A stretch of 64,000 bases of DNA from Pseudobdellovibrio sp031428275 (GTDB taxonomy: Bacteria > Bdellovibrionota > Bdellovibrionia > Bdellovibrionales > Bdellovibrionaceae). A program made the translations under genes and the position numbers. The DNA lies in contig JANPPC010000019.1 of assembly GCA_031428275.1 (NCBI GenBank), positions 62,001 through 126,000 on the forward strand, given 5' to 3'. Of the stretch, positions 17,266 to 26,676 are shown piece after piece (position 1 is the first letter of the stretch; each line of letters starts with the position of its first letter). Under the pieces are notes generated by a model. It did not search any database and was not told the origin of the DNA. It was given only the letters and a program-made list of their open reading frames with translations.

Positions 17266-18798
17266 ATGAAACGAGCTTTGGTCAGTACTTCTGACAAAAC
17301 AGGGCTGATCGAATTCTTAAAACCTTTGTGTGATCATGGTTTAAAAATAGTATCAACCGGTGGGACTCTTGAATATCTTAAAAAAAATGGTCTTTCTGCA
17401 ATTGATGTGGCCGAGGTAACAAAGTTTCCCGAGGTTTTAGGCGGCCGAGTTAAGACGTTACATCCCTTTGTTCACATGGGACTTCTGGCCGACAAGCGTA
17501 ATCCTGATCACGTAAAGGAAATGGCTGATAACAAGGTAGAGTTCTTCGACTTAGTGGTCGGAAATTTATATCCATTCGAAAATACGGCCCAAAATACAAA
17601 TTCAACTTTGCACGAGTTAATCGAAAAAATCGACATCGGTGGCCCTAGTTTTTTAAGAGCGTCGGCAAAAAATTATCATTCGGTAGCAGTCGTCAGTGAC
17701 CCAGCTGATTACAGCTGGGTACAAAAGAAAATATTAACAAACGAGCTATCCGATCAAGATCGTAAGAATCTAGCGCTGAAAGTTTTTTCATTAACTTCGT
17801 ACTACGACGCATTGATTGTGCAAAAATTAAGTTCAGAATCAGACGAACTTCAGTATTTAAATATTCCATTGAGAAAAAAAATTGAACTTCGCTACGGCGA
17901 AAACAGCCATCAAAAAGCTTCGTGGTTTGAAAACCCATTGCAAACCCCTTCTCTCAGTCAGATACAAATTCATCAGGGGAAAGAGCTCTCGTATAATAAC
18001 CTACTTGATTTAGACGCCGCCGTAAGTTTCGTTCAGCAGTTTAAAAAACCAGCCAGTGTCGCCGTTAAGCATAACAACCCATGCGGTGCTGCTGTCGGTG
18101 AAACAATACACGAAGCTATTCAAAAGGCGATTGAGTCAGACCCTAAAAGTATCTTCGGTGGAGTTCTCGCATTCAACCGTGAAGTCGACGCAAAAGTATG
18201 CGAAATGATTAAAGATATTTTTCTAGAGTGTTTGATCGCCCCTAGTTTTTCAGAAGATGCCTTAAAACTATTAAGCAGTAAGAAAAATTTAAGAGTTTTA
18301 GCACTACCGAATGCAGAAGCTCCTAAAGGGGCTATGTTATTAAAATCAATAGCGGGCGGTGTTCTGTTTCAAAATACCGATCGGTTTGATGATATCGAGT
18401 GGACTTACCTAAAAGAAAAGCCTAGCGAAAGAATGCTTCAGACAATGAAATTCGGAGAAAAAGTCGCCGCATTTTTAAAAAGTAATTCGATTGCAATCGT
18501 GTACCGCGATCAAACAATTGGCTTAGGCATGGGCCAAGTAAATCGGGTCGATGCCGTCGAACAAGCTGTCGCGCGAATGAACCACTTTAAACAACGCGCC
18601 CAAGTCGAAATGAAAGAGGTCGTGCTTGTTAGCGACGCATTCTTTCCATTTTCAGATTCAGTTGAATTGATCGCTCAGGCCGGTATTCAGTGGATTGTGC
18701 AACCGGGTGGTTCAGCTCGTGATGAAAGTGTTTTTGAAGCGGCCGATAAAAATAACATCAACATGGTCGTGACAAAAGCACGCCATTTTAAGCACTAG
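17266..18798 (+). CDS. purH: Bifunctional AICAR formyltransferase/IMP cyclohydrolase
   Basis: It catalyses the last two steps of IMP synthesis. Residues 1 to about 145 form the cyclohydrolase (MGS-like) domain, with STGGTLEYLK, EVLGGRVKTLHP and DIGGPSFLRASAKN; the rest is the formyltransferase, with the catalytic VKHNNPCGAA Lys-His pair near residues 267-268 and the terminal FFPFSDSVELIAQAGI and QPGGSARD blocks. The 510 residues are normal length. Its ATG directly follows the MCE gene stop with no intervening base, so it relies on readthrough of the same transcript and probably on translational coupling. Confidence 0.96.
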   Translation: MKRALVSTSDKTGLIEFLKPLCDHGLKIVSTGGTLEYLKKNGLSAIDVAEVTKFPEVLGGRVKTLHPFVHMGLLADKRNPDHVKEMADNKVEFFDLVVGNLYPFENTAQNTNSTLHELIEKIDIGGPSFLRASAKNYHSVAVVSDPADYSWVQKKILTNELSDQDRKNLALKVFSLTSYYDALIVQKLSSESDELQYLNIPLRKKIELRYGENSHQKASWFENPLQTPSLSQIQIHQGKELSYNNLLDLDAAVSFVQQFKKPASVAVKHNNPCGAAVGETIHEAIQKAIESDPKSIFGGVLAFNREVDAKVCEMIKDIFLECLIAPSFSEDALKLLSSKKNLRVLALPNAEAPKGAMLLKSIAGGVLFQNTDRFDDIEWTYLKEKPSERMLQTMKFGEKVAAFLKSNSIAIVYRDQTIGLGMGQVNRVDAVEQAVARMNHFKQRAQVEMKEVVLVSDAFFPFSDSVELIAQAGIQWIVQPGGSARDESVFEAADKNNINMVVTKARHFKH

Positions 18799-18804
18799 GC
18801 TGCT

Positions 18805-20550
18805 ATGACTAAAGATAGTTTCTTTGAAAAAAAATGGCTTATTAAATCAGAAAATCGAATTCTGGGGCCTTTTCATTTCGAACAGATTGAAGAGTTATTA
18901 AAAAAACGCCAAATATCATTAATTGATGAAGTTCGTGACATGGATACGCGCTGGCTTTATATACGTGAAAATATTAATTTCAAAGCGATCGTCGAAGAAT
19001 TTCGTAAAGAAATCGAATCGAAAAGTGAAAGCACAAAGACGTATCAAACCTTAGCCAAAACAAACACAAATACGGCTAGTGATGCCAGCGTCAACAAGAC
19101 AAATGCCTTCATTCCGCAATTCACAGAAGTAGAGTCAGTTGAGATTTCAGTTCTGCAAAATGAAGTTATCTCGAACTTGTCTTCTGAAGAAATAGAATCG
19201 ACAAAGATTAAAGAAAAAGCCAAGATTTACGGGCTACCGCGTGATCAGTTTTTCCAGAAAAAAGTAGCTTCAACTGGTAAAAGAAATTTCTTTATAGCCC
19301 TTGCTATGATGCTGGCGCTGGCCGCAGGTGCCGGGACTTTCGTCTGGTATCAAAAAAGAGCGATTCGCCTGCAAGAAGAAGACTGGATGGCTCAGATCAA
19401 GAAGTATCAATTTTTAGGTTTCCACCAAAAAGCAGTTACGTTATTTTCGAAGTTACCAGAGCGAAATCAGAAAAAAGTACTACCTCAGGTTTTACCTTTG
19501 TTTCCAATATTAGAAAGCGAACACTTAGCACAATTAAAAGATATCGAATTTATTCAAGATAGTTCAGATTTAAGCATCGAACAGAAGACAAATATTCAAC
19601 TGATTTATTTTTTGACAGCCATGCAAAACCAAAATTATACAGCGGCCTCAGACGCTGTGGTTAAAGCCCGCTCGTTACAACCAGCATCTGAACTCGTCAT
19701 TGAAAATTCAGCTATTCTTGACCTAAAAAAAGGTAACTTTCAAGCTAGCTTCGATAGCTTTCAAGTTTTGTTTAATAATGATAAAAATGGTCGCTATTTA
19801 ATGGGTAGTTTGCAAGCTTTCGCAGGTTTGTCACAAAATTCTAAGGAGCAGTATCAGCCGAACTTGATCAATCAAATTGAAAAGTACACATCAACTTACT
19901 ACGACTATAAAAAAGAATTACTACTAGGGCAGATGGCCTTAGCACGTTTAACAAAAAACGAGATTCTATTCAAAGTTTCTTGGAATCAATTCTTAAATAC
20001 TCCGGTGCAATTGTCGAATCTGTTTCGTAAGCCCATATTAGTTTACGGAAGTACATATCGTTGGAAAGAGTTAGAAGAGTATAAAATTACTGTGCGCGGT
20101 GCTTTGACGCCCGAAGAAATTACCTTGTTCGAAATACACAACTACCTAGAAGATGGCCAAGTCAGTGCGGCAAATCAGTATGCCGATAATAATTTGGCTA
20201 AAGTTAAAGATCGGGCCGTAAGACAGCAAATGATCTTACTGATATTAAATTCTCAAGCGCGTCGAAATGAAATTATAGCTTTAGAAAAAACAAACCAACT
20301 AGATATGCGTAACGAACTTAATCATATAGTTTTAGCTTTGAATAAGATTGAATTAGAACCAACCGCTAATATCTCAGAGAATCTTGATTTTTTAAAAGAA
20401 CATCAGCTTGTATTTTGTAGTAACTGGATCTCTCTTATGCAAATTATGAAAGCTCGTCAAACAGAGCGTATTCGCCCCTTCTTGCGAGAGCATATGGTGA
20501 CCGTTAGTCAATTCTTACCGGTGATTGAAGCACGTAGCATGATTGAATAA
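18805..20550 (+). CDS. Membrane protein with GYF_2-like N-terminal domain and TPR-like periplasmic region
   Basis: The first ~50 residues (KKWLIKSENRILGPFHFEQI, then TRWLYIRE) match the GYF_2-like fold recognised by its W-x(8-10)-GPF pattern. A disordered linker leads to a transmembrane helix at about 160-182 (ALAMMLALAAGAGTFVWY), and the remaining ~395 residues are helical and TPR-like. The protein is probably anchored in the inner membrane with the GYF_2 domain in the cytoplasm. The same domain type occurs twice in the PilZ protein at 30816-31580. It starts six bases after purH, within the long operon. Function is unknown; a scaffold role is inferred. Confidence 0.75.
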   Translation: MTKDSFFEKKWLIKSENRILGPFHFEQIEELLKKRQISLIDEVRDMDTRWLYIRENINFKAIVEEFRKEIESKSESTKTYQTLAKTNTNTASDASVNKTNAFIPQFTEVESVEISVLQNEVISNLSSEEIESTKIKEKAKIYGLPRDQFFQKKVASTGKRNFFIALAMMLALAAGAGTFVWYQKRAIRLQEEDWMAQIKKYQFLGFHQKAVTLFSKLPERNQKKVLPQVLPLFPILESEHLAQLKDIEFIQDSSDLSIEQKTNIQLIYFLTAMQNQNYTAASDAVVKARSLQPASELVIENSAILDLKKGNFQASFDSFQVLFNNDKNGRYLMGSLQAFAGLSQNSKEQYQPNLINQIEKYTSTYYDYKKELLLGQMALARLTKNEILFKVSWNQFLNTPVQLSNLFRKPILVYGSTYRWKELEEYKITVRGALTPEEITLFEIHNYLEDGQVSAANQYADNNLAKVKDRAVRQQMILLILNSQARRNEIIALEKTNQLDMRNELNHIVLALNKIELEPTANISENLDFLKEHQLVFCSNWISLMQIMKARQTERIRPFLREHMVTVSQFLPVIEARSMIE

Positions 20551-20556
20551 GTAGGT

Positions 20557-21210
20557 ATGAAAAATATTTTTATAATTCTCATCTTGCCTTTTCTTCTAGT
20601 CGCTTGTTTTGATAAAAAAAACGAAGCACAAGTGCCCATTTCACAAGTTTTCGAAGTGGCACAAGATATTAAGATTCCCAAAAACTTGATGCTTGAAATC
20701 GAAAACGAGCTTGCTGAAGATTCGAAATTAATCGCTCCGGTGTACGTATTCATTCCGTTGCAAGTCGAGTTACACGAAAAAAGCCCCGGCGTTTTAAAAA
20801 ATAATCCGACTAAAATTTTATTTCCGAAGGGCGGCGGTCGCCTAGATCTTAAAAATGTAATGGCTGGATCCGGTACTTTTTATTTAAACTTCCCTGAAGA
20901 GCAATTTGCAAAAATTCCCGATTTACTACACTTATATTACATCAGCCAGTCGCCCGTAAAAACGATTGATCAAGAAAAATTTGGGCTGGGTTGCGGTAAA
21001 TATGTCGATCTCAAGAAGAAATTTAAAAGTTTACAGAAAAAAGAATATTTTAAATTGAATACCACCGAACTTAGACACTTGTTTGTTTTGGCGGGGCACT
21101 ATGTATTTGTTTTTCGAGATAAAAATCAGGTTTACCTTGCCCAGATGACCATTACAGATTCAAGATACGCCAGCGATCTTTGTTTTTCAAAAGCGGGAGT
21201 CCAAGAATGA
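20557..21210 (+). CDS. Putative lipoprotein, function unknown
   Basis: I do not recognise this family. The 217-residue product has a short signal peptide ending in the lipobox LLVAC (Cys17), then a Lys/Asn-containing linker. The rest has no motif I can name; two Cys residues (near GLGCGKYVDL and DLCFSKAG) might pair in the periplasm. It begins six bases after the GYF_2/TPR gene and its stop overlaps the start of the YhaM-like gene (ATGA). The tight spacing to the preceding gene makes a joint envelope role with the TPR protein plausible but unproven. Confidence 0.75.
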   Translation: MKNIFIILILPFLLVACFDKKNEAQVPISQVFEVAQDIKIPKNLMLEIENELAEDSKLIAPVYVFIPLQVELHEKSPGVLKNNPTKILFPKGGGRLDLKNVMAGSGTFYLNFPEEQFAKIPDLLHLYYISQSPVKTIDQEKFGLGCGKYVDLKKKFKSLQKKEYFKLNTTELRHLFVLAGHYVFVFRDKNQVYLAQMTITDSRYASDLCFSKAGVQE

Positions 21211-22220
21211 GTTCAGACGCAAATTCAGAAATAGCAGTCACCGAAAAAGTGCAAACAGCTATTCGATCATTAGCTGATAAAGAGGCCATTAACGACCGCG
21301 TTTTTTTGGTTAAAGATAAAGTAAAAGGTATGGGTAAAAATGGCCGGGCATTTCTAAGTTTATTGATTGGTGACAAGACTGGTCATATCGATGCTCGAGT
21401 TTGGGACCGCGTCGAAGAAATTGCAGATGCCTTTGAAATTGGCGATATCATCTTAGTCAAAGGACAAGTTCAAATTTATTTAGGCCGTAAGCAAATTATC
21501 GTTCATAAAGTAGAAAAAGCGTCTGAGGATCAATATAAAAAAGAAGATTTCACTACTGAAGATAGAAAAATTGACCATCACGCACTTTATTCAGAACTGA
21601 TTCAAATTGTTAACCAGGTTGAATCGGCTCCGATTCGCCAACTTCTTTTAGATTCACTACAAGATGAAGAGATTAAGCCACTGGTTTTAAAAGCTCCGGC
21701 CGCTAAAACAATTCACCACGCGCACCGCGGGGGGTTGCTTGAACACGTGATTTCAATTTGCAGATTAATGAAGTCTATTTCTTCGCACTACGCATTTTTA
21801 AATCAAGATTTACTTATCTTTGGTGCGATTTTTCACGATTTAGGCAAAGTATGGGAATTAGATATTCAAAAAGATCAGATTCAGTACTCTCATAAAGGTA
21901 GACTATTGGGCCATATGCAGCTTGCATGTGAATTGATTGATAAGAAAGCCGGTCGTATTTTAGGATTTCCTGAAGACTTACGCGAGATTATGAAACATAT
22001 TGTTTTGTCGCATCACGGAAAGTTAGAGTACGGCTCTCCGGTTCGTCCGTACTTTATGGAAGCCTTTATGGTGGCGATGATTGACGATCTTGATTCAAAG
22101 GTAGATACCATTCAAGGTTTTATCGAATCTGAAAGGCAAACCGGCGAAAGCTGGTCGCGCTATAATGAACACTTCGAAAGATATTTTTTCTTGGATAATT
22201 TAAAGGGACGTTGGAAATAA
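21207..22220 (+). CDS. YhaM-like 3'-5' exoribonuclease (OB-fold plus HD domain)
   Basis: The architecture is that of the YhaM/CBF1 family: an N-terminal OB-fold nucleic-acid-binding domain (about residues 15-110; RAFLSLLIGDKTGHIDARVWD, written here in part) followed by a metal-dependent HD domain (HHAHRGGLLEHV, then FHDLGKVWELD, HIVLSHHGKLEYG and MIDDLDSK). Such enzymes trim RNA or single-stranded DNA from the 3' end. The usual length is ~315-340 residues; this is 337. The start at 21207 is chosen because it overlaps the lipoprotein stop as ATGA and has GGGAG upstream; the in-frame ATG at 21180 lies inside the lipoprotein gene. Confidence 0.88.
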   Translation: MSSDANSEIAVTEKVQTAIRSLADKEAINDRVFLVKDKVKGMGKNGRAFLSLLIGDKTGHIDARVWDRVEEIADAFEIGDIILVKGQVQIYLGRKQIIVHKVEKASEDQYKKEDFTTEDRKIDHHALYSELIQIVNQVESAPIRQLLLDSLQDEEIKPLVLKAPAAKTIHHAHRGGLLEHVISICRLMKSISSHYAFLNQDLLIFGAIFHDLGKVWELDIQKDQIQYSHKGRLLGHMQLACELIDKKAGRILGFPEDLREIMKHIVLSHHGKLEYGSPVRPYFMEAFMVAMIDDLDSKVDTIQGFIESERQTGESWSRYNEHFERYFFLDNLKGRWK

Positions 22221-22221
22221 A

Positions 22222-22728
22222 ATGAATGATTTTTTTCGAGCCTATAAAAATTATGACCCGGCGGCTAAGTCATACGCCGAGATTATTTTATTATATCCTG
22301 GGCCGCGCGCTATCTTTTTTCACCGCATTGCGCATGCGCTTTACGGAATTGGTCTTTATTTTATCGCGCGATTTATTGCGGATGTCTCGCGTTCAACGAC
22401 CGGTATTGAAATTCATCCCGGGGCAAAATTAGGTAAAAGATTAGTGATCGATCACGGGGTGGGTTTAGTCATCGGTGAAACCGCCGAAGTCGGCGACGAT
22501 TGTATTTTATTTCACGGAGTCACTTTAGGCGGATTAAAGTTCGATCCGGTTAAACGTCACCCAACGGTAGGTAATCGCGTTCTCATCGGCGCTGGAGCCA
22601 AAGTGTTAGGGCCCATTTTAATCGGGGATGATGCGCGGATTGGCGCGAATGCGGTAGTCATGAAACCTGTATCGCCGGGTGGTATCGTAGTTACTCCGCA
22701 AAGTATCGAGATCGAAAAAAAGCACTAA
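22222..22728 (+). CDS. cysE: Serine O-acetyltransferase (short form)
   Basis: It transfers acetyl from acetyl-CoA to L-serine, giving O-acetylserine for cysteine synthesis. The left-handed beta-helix hexapeptide repeats are clear: GIEIHPGAKLGKRLVIDHG, VVIG-type turns, FHGVTLGG and IGANAVV. His residues in DHGVG and FHGVTLGG correspond to the catalytic region. At 168 residues it lacks the N-terminal helical domain of E. coli CysE (273 residues) and resembles the short EpsC/SrpH-type enzymes. It is the last gene of the 12.9-kb plus-strand run and ends one base before the convergent hrpB gene, leaving no room for a separate terminator. Confidence 0.93.
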   Translation: MNDFFRAYKNYDPAAKSYAEIILLYPGPRAIFFHRIAHALYGIGLYFIARFIADVSRSTTGIEIHPGAKLGKRLVIDHGVGLVIGETAEVGDDCILFHGVTLGGLKFDPVKRHPTVGNRVLIGAGAKVLGPILIGDDARIGANAVVMKPVSPGGIVVTPQSIEIEKKH

Positions 22729-22729
22729 A

Positions 22730-25183
22730 TTATTTTTTACGTACAAACGGCACCCAAGGGACCGGTTTGTAATCTAGCGGGTTTTCGGGCCACGCATGCT
22801 TCGGATAGCGTGCACGAAGTTCTTTCCGTATTTCAAAGTAGCTGGATTGCCAAAACTGTTCTAACTGGCTGGTAATTTGGGTCGGGCGACGATTCGGCGC
22901 AAGTAATTCAATCGTCATTCGTAGTTTGCCATTTAAAATTGTGGGGTTTTTTAACTGGCCCAGAATATCTTGAATGCGCACTGAAATCAGCGGTGCCTGT
23001 TCACTTTCATAGTCGATGTCGACCACCTTCCCATTCGGCAATTTTAAATCGCTTGGCATTTGGCTAAGGTCAGATTTAATTTCGGGTGGAGTCAGAAAGC
23101 TTAAAAGCTGATAAAGATCGTAATCTAAAAACTCTTGAAGCGAACGAAGGGTATCTGAAAGGCTTTCGACAACTTGTTGATTTAAACTATTAAGAAACTC
23201 AAAAGTATAGTCCGCGTAGCCCAGCGATGCAGATTTTTTTCTTAAAAACGAAATTCGCGTAACATAACGTTTCCAGCCGGGATGTGAATTCAGAAAGTCG
23301 TCGGCCTGATCGGCGAAAAGTTTTTTAAAAATACCGGGATCCGATTTTAAATTGACCGGGATACGCATACTTTCAGAAATTAAAAAAAGACCCGACATCC
23401 GCTTTTCAATTTTATAGATCATCTTTTTTTCAAAATCGACTTGGTAGCTGACGTGCAAAGTTTGATGGCCGCTGCTTACACGTTCAAATTCAATCTGCGA
23501 AAAACCCAAAGCGTAGTCGATTTTGGTGACGCTATCTGAAGTATCGCGTCCGTTAAATAACAAATAGTAATCATTTTTCTGTTGCACGACCGCGGGCAAA
23601 AATTCTAGGCCGCGCCCCAAGCTAGAAATTCCCGAAAGGCCTTCTTTTAGTTGAGCCATTTTTTCAGGGAAGTAGGCAAGAAAAATCTGTATGAGCGCTT
23701 CCCGAAACTGACTTTTCGGCAAATTGACTTTAATTTCCATCGACCCTAATTGCCGCTCAATTCTTTTGCCCAAGTCGTTTAAATTAAAGTGCTCTTCATC
23801 AAAGGCAGAGGCCCCTTTTGAAAAATCGTTTGTTTCTAAGTAAGCTATGAAGCGGCTTGCTTCTGATTTAAAACCGCGTCGCGACAGCTCGACAAATAAA
23901 ACCCCGCGATCAATATCTAGCGGGCAGCGTTGCACCAGAAAACCCTTTTCGGTGACTTGATGATCGTCGTTTATTAGCTGCCAAGATTTAAGTTTTTTTA
24001 AAGCTACAGAAAAAGCTTTTCGCGGGCGCTCTAGCCAACTAAAAGTTTCGGGCTTTTGAATACCTAGCGAAAGTAAGGTCAAAGATTCTTCCAACAAATC
24101 ACTTAATAAAATTTCTGGTTCAATTTGCGAGGGCATCGATCGTTCGTCTATTTCATGCCACATCTGAAAACATATTCCGGGCCCCGTTCTGGCTGCGCGG
24201 CCCGCACGCTGGGTGGCTGAAAATAAAGAAATACGATTCAGCTCAAGGCGCTTGAAACCGATTTTACTTTCGGTGACCGAATTCTTTTGTAAACCCGTAT
24301 CGACCACGCAATCGACCGAGGGCAACGTTAATGAAGATTCGGCGACGTTAGTAGATAGAATAATGCGGCGGTGGCCAGTGGGTTGTAAAATTCTTTTTTG
24401 TTCATCTATTTTAATAGACCCGTGCAAAACTTCCGTAGCAATAGAAATGCTATTTTGGGAAAGGCGATTCTGTACCATACGTATTTCATGCAAGCCGGGT
24501 AAGAAAACTAAAATATCTTTTTTCGATTTTGTTAAAGCTTCGCGAATCGTATCAACGATTTGATCAACGAAGGTAAAATCGAAATTAAGTCGGTGACCTT
24601 TTTTATTTTTAATAATTTGCAAAGGGTAGGGCGGGCTTTCGACTTCAATCCATTCAGAATCACCTAAGTAGTTTTGCAGGGGATTCACATCTAAAGTGGC
24701 CGACATAACCAAAATTTTTAAATTTTGTTCCAGCATTTGGCGCTCAAAACAGATTCCTAACGCCATATCATTCGCCGAAGAGCGCTCGTGAAACTCATCG
24801 AAAATAACCATTTCAAGATCATTCCACAATGCGGGGTCGTTAATCTTTTTAATGAATACGCCTTCGGTCATAAAAATAAGTTGCGTTGATCTAGAAGTTT
24901 TATTGTCGAACCGAACTTGGTAACCGACTTGATCGCCCAAACTCCAGCCGTTTTCTTCTGCGGTAAAACTAGCCGCCGATACGGCCGCAATGCGTTTGGG
25001 TACTAAAACAATTATTTTTTTAGGTGAATCATTTTCAATTAGAAATTTTAATAAGGCAGCGGGTACGCGCAAAGTTTTACCCGACCCAGGGGGGGCGGTT
25101 AAAATCAGGTTCGGTGATTCGTGAAAGCTGCTGACAATTTGATGAAGGTAAGGATCAATCGGTAGAGAAAATCTATTTTCCAT
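22730..25183 (-). CDS. hrpB: ATP-dependent helicase HrpB
   Basis: This is a DEAH/RHA-family RNA helicase. Walker A is APPGSGKT (residues 30-37), the Walker B variant is FDEFHERS near 128-135, motif III is MSATLD, and motif VI is SATQRAGRAARTGPG. The helicase core is followed by the HrpB-specific C-terminal domain (ELLAPNRRPTQIT and the terminal NPLDYKPVPW stretch). At 817 residues it is full length. Its 5' end overlaps the RsmI-like gene's 3' end by 11 bases, so the two are coupled. The cellular role of HrpB is poorly defined in most bacteria. Confidence 0.93.
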   Translation of the reverse strand: MENRFSLPIDPYLHQIVSSFHESPNLILTAPPGSGKTLRVPAALLKFLIENDSPKKIIVLVPKRIAAVSAASFTAEENGWSLGDQVGYQVRFDNKTSRSTQLIFMTEGVFIKKINDPALWNDLEMVIFDEFHERSSANDMALGICFERQMLEQNLKILVMSATLDVNPLQNYLGDSEWIEVESPPYPLQIIKNKKGHRLNFDFTFVDQIVDTIREALTKSKKDILVFLPGLHEIRMVQNRLSQNSISIATEVLHGSIKIDEQKRILQPTGHRRIILSTNVAESSLTLPSVDCVVDTGLQKNSVTESKIGFKRLELNRISLFSATQRAGRAARTGPGICFQMWHEIDERSMPSQIEPEILLSDLLEESLTLLSLGIQKPETFSWLERPRKAFSVALKKLKSWQLINDDHQVTEKGFLVQRCPLDIDRGVLFVELSRRGFKSEASRFIAYLETNDFSKGASAFDEEHFNLNDLGKRIERQLGSMEIKVNLPKSQFREALIQIFLAYFPEKMAQLKEGLSGISSLGRGLEFLPAVVQQKNDYYLLFNGRDTSDSVTKIDYALGFSQIEFERVSSGHQTLHVSYQVDFEKKMIYKIEKRMSGLFLISESMRIPVNLKSDPGIFKKLFADQADDFLNSHPGWKRYVTRISFLRKKSASLGYADYTFEFLNSLNQQVVESLSDTLRSLQEFLDYDLYQLLSFLTPPEIKSDLSQMPSDLKLPNGKVVDIDYESEQAPLISVRIQDILGQLKNPTILNGKLRMTIELLAPNRRPTQITSQLEQFWQSSYFEIRKELRARYPKHAWPENPLDYKPVPWVPFVRKK

Positions 25184-25829
25184 AGACTAAAATCATAAAT
25201 TCAGCTTTTTCTAAAGCCAATTGCTTACGAACTTGCTCGGGCAAACCTTCAAGAACCGATTCAGAATCTTGTGACATATTTAAAGCTAATAAAATTTTAC
25301 GGTCGCCAAGGTGTAAGCAGCATTCATCGACCATTTTTTTCAAGCGGTATGGGGTATCCATTAAAACCATCGGCTGCTTTGTTTTTTTAAGGATCTGCCA
25401 TTCTTGTTCACGGGCCACGTTTTCAGCCGGGATGAATCCCCGAAAGTAAAATTGCTGAATGCGCTCCGAACTTAAAGACAGTAAACCCATCAAGCTTGAA
25501 GCACCTAAAGAACTTTGCACTGAAATATTTTGTTGGCGACACAAAGCCACCACCTGAAAACCGGGGTCACAAAAGCTAGGCGTTCCGCAGTCTGAAACCA
25601 GAACAACATTTAAAGCTTTACATAATTCAACTAATTCAGAAACTTCTTCAGCCGTCGTGTGCTCGCTAAGAACTTCGTAGCGCTTTGCTTTAATTTCAAG
25701 TTGCTTTAAAAGTTTTGAAGTCTCTTTGGTTGATTCGCAAATAACCACGTCGGCATTTTTTAATAATTCAATAGAGCGAAGCGTGATTTCATCGGTGCGA
25801 CCGATCGGAGTAGCAATCAACGTTAACAT
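25173..25829 (-). CDS. RsmI-like SAM-dependent methyltransferase (tetrapyrrole methylase fold)
   Basis: The sequence has the RsmI pattern: ATPIGRTDEITLRSIELL at the N-terminus, VVICESTKETSKLL, VLVSDCGTPSFCDPG and FYFRGFIPA. RsmI 2'-O-methylates C1402 of 16S rRNA. At 218 residues it is about 65 shorter than E. coli RsmI (286) and lacks the C-terminal extension, so it may be a paralogue with another target; I leave the symbol empty. It starts exactly at the last base of the HAD gene (one-base overlap) and overlaps hrpB, giving a three-gene minus-strand operon. Confidence 0.85.
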   Translation of the reverse strand: MLTLIATPIGRTDEITLRSIELLKNADVVICESTKETSKLLKQLEIKAKRYEVLSEHTTAEEVSELVELCKALNVVLVSDCGTPSFCDPGFQVVALCRQQNISVQSSLGASSLMGLLSLSSERIQQFYFRGFIPAENVAREQEWQILKKTKQPMVLMDTPYRLKKMVDECCLHLGDRKILLALNMSQDSESVLEGLPEQVRKQLALEKAEFMILVYGK

Positions 25830-26539
25830 TAAGACCTGCCAAAGTGAAAAATGCGTTCGAGTTGCGCGGTAACCGTTTCGCGGCGAGCGTGAGTCGTTTC
25901 AAGAAAAATAATCTCGACGTCGGGCGATGTTTTTAAAACGGCATTGATATTAACGGGTTCGTTTTCAAAAAAATAAATCTTTTCGTAATTTGAGCGATCT
26001 ACTTTCGTAAACCAATCTGTTTTAAAAAAGCCGTCATCAATGGAGCGCTCGGGTTTTAAAACCAGTTGTCCTGGCTCGCACGGGAAGCCCCATTTTTTTA
26101 AGACCTCTGCAGATCCTATCCCCATGCGGTGTTGATCTCGCCCAGTTAAGTATTTAATTTCGCAGCCCGCTTCATAAAGCTCAAGCACGTACGAAACGGC
26201 CCCGTTGTACGGAACATCGAAGTGAACGTATTCATTCGTGAAAAATTTTTCAAACCAATAGTCCCGTAAATTTTCCAACATCGTTAGATCGCGGTCGGGG
26301 TGGTATCCGGCGCGTAAAACAGCCTCTTTGATACCCCAGTCTTGGTGTTTAACCTCGACGTTTTTTAGCTCGGTTAAACCATGCAAGTCTGCGAACTCAG
26401 TTAGAATTTTTTTAGTTCGATGGCTGACGTTAAAGAGCGTAGAATCAAGGTCGAAAACGGCCAGACTGCGTAGATTTTGTGCACGCAATTCCTGAGAGAT
26501 TTTAATGATTTCGTTAAGTTTTGAGGGGTTTGCACTCAT
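25829..26539 (-). CDS. HAD-superfamily hydrolase
   Basis: A haloacid-dehalogenase-type hydrolase, most likely a phosphatase. The nucleophile motif is FDLDSTLFN (D30 nucleophile, D32 acid/base), motif II is IKYLTGRDQ, and a C-terminal acidic pair occurs in FFENEPVN. The 236 residues include a cap region at about 50-120 (YHPDRDLTMLENLRDYW). The substrate cannot be deduced. It heads the operon with the RsmI-like gene and hrpB, and is divergent from the phosphonate-type transporter across 137 bases. Confidence 0.85.
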   Translation of the reverse strand: MSANPSKLNEIIKISQELRAQNLRSLAVFDLDSTLFNVSHRTKKILTEFADLHGLTELKNVEVKHQDWGIKEAVLRAGYHPDRDLTMLENLRDYWFEKFFTNEYVHFDVPYNGAVSYVLELYEAGCEIKYLTGRDQHRMGIGSAEVLKKWGFPCEPGQLVLKPERSIDDGFFKTDWFTKVDRSNYEKIYFFENEPVNINAVLKTSPDVEIIFLETTHARRETVTAQLERIFHFGRS

Positions 26540-26676
26540 TTTGCACCGAGTATCGCTCTGGTAGGCGCAAAAGAAAAGGCTTTTCTGACAAAGAGGTTGG
26601 AAAGGCCCTTTAGTTTTGTTAACTTCGGGGACAAAATTTGTTCAGGTTAGTAAGATGATAACAAAGGAAATTTTTT

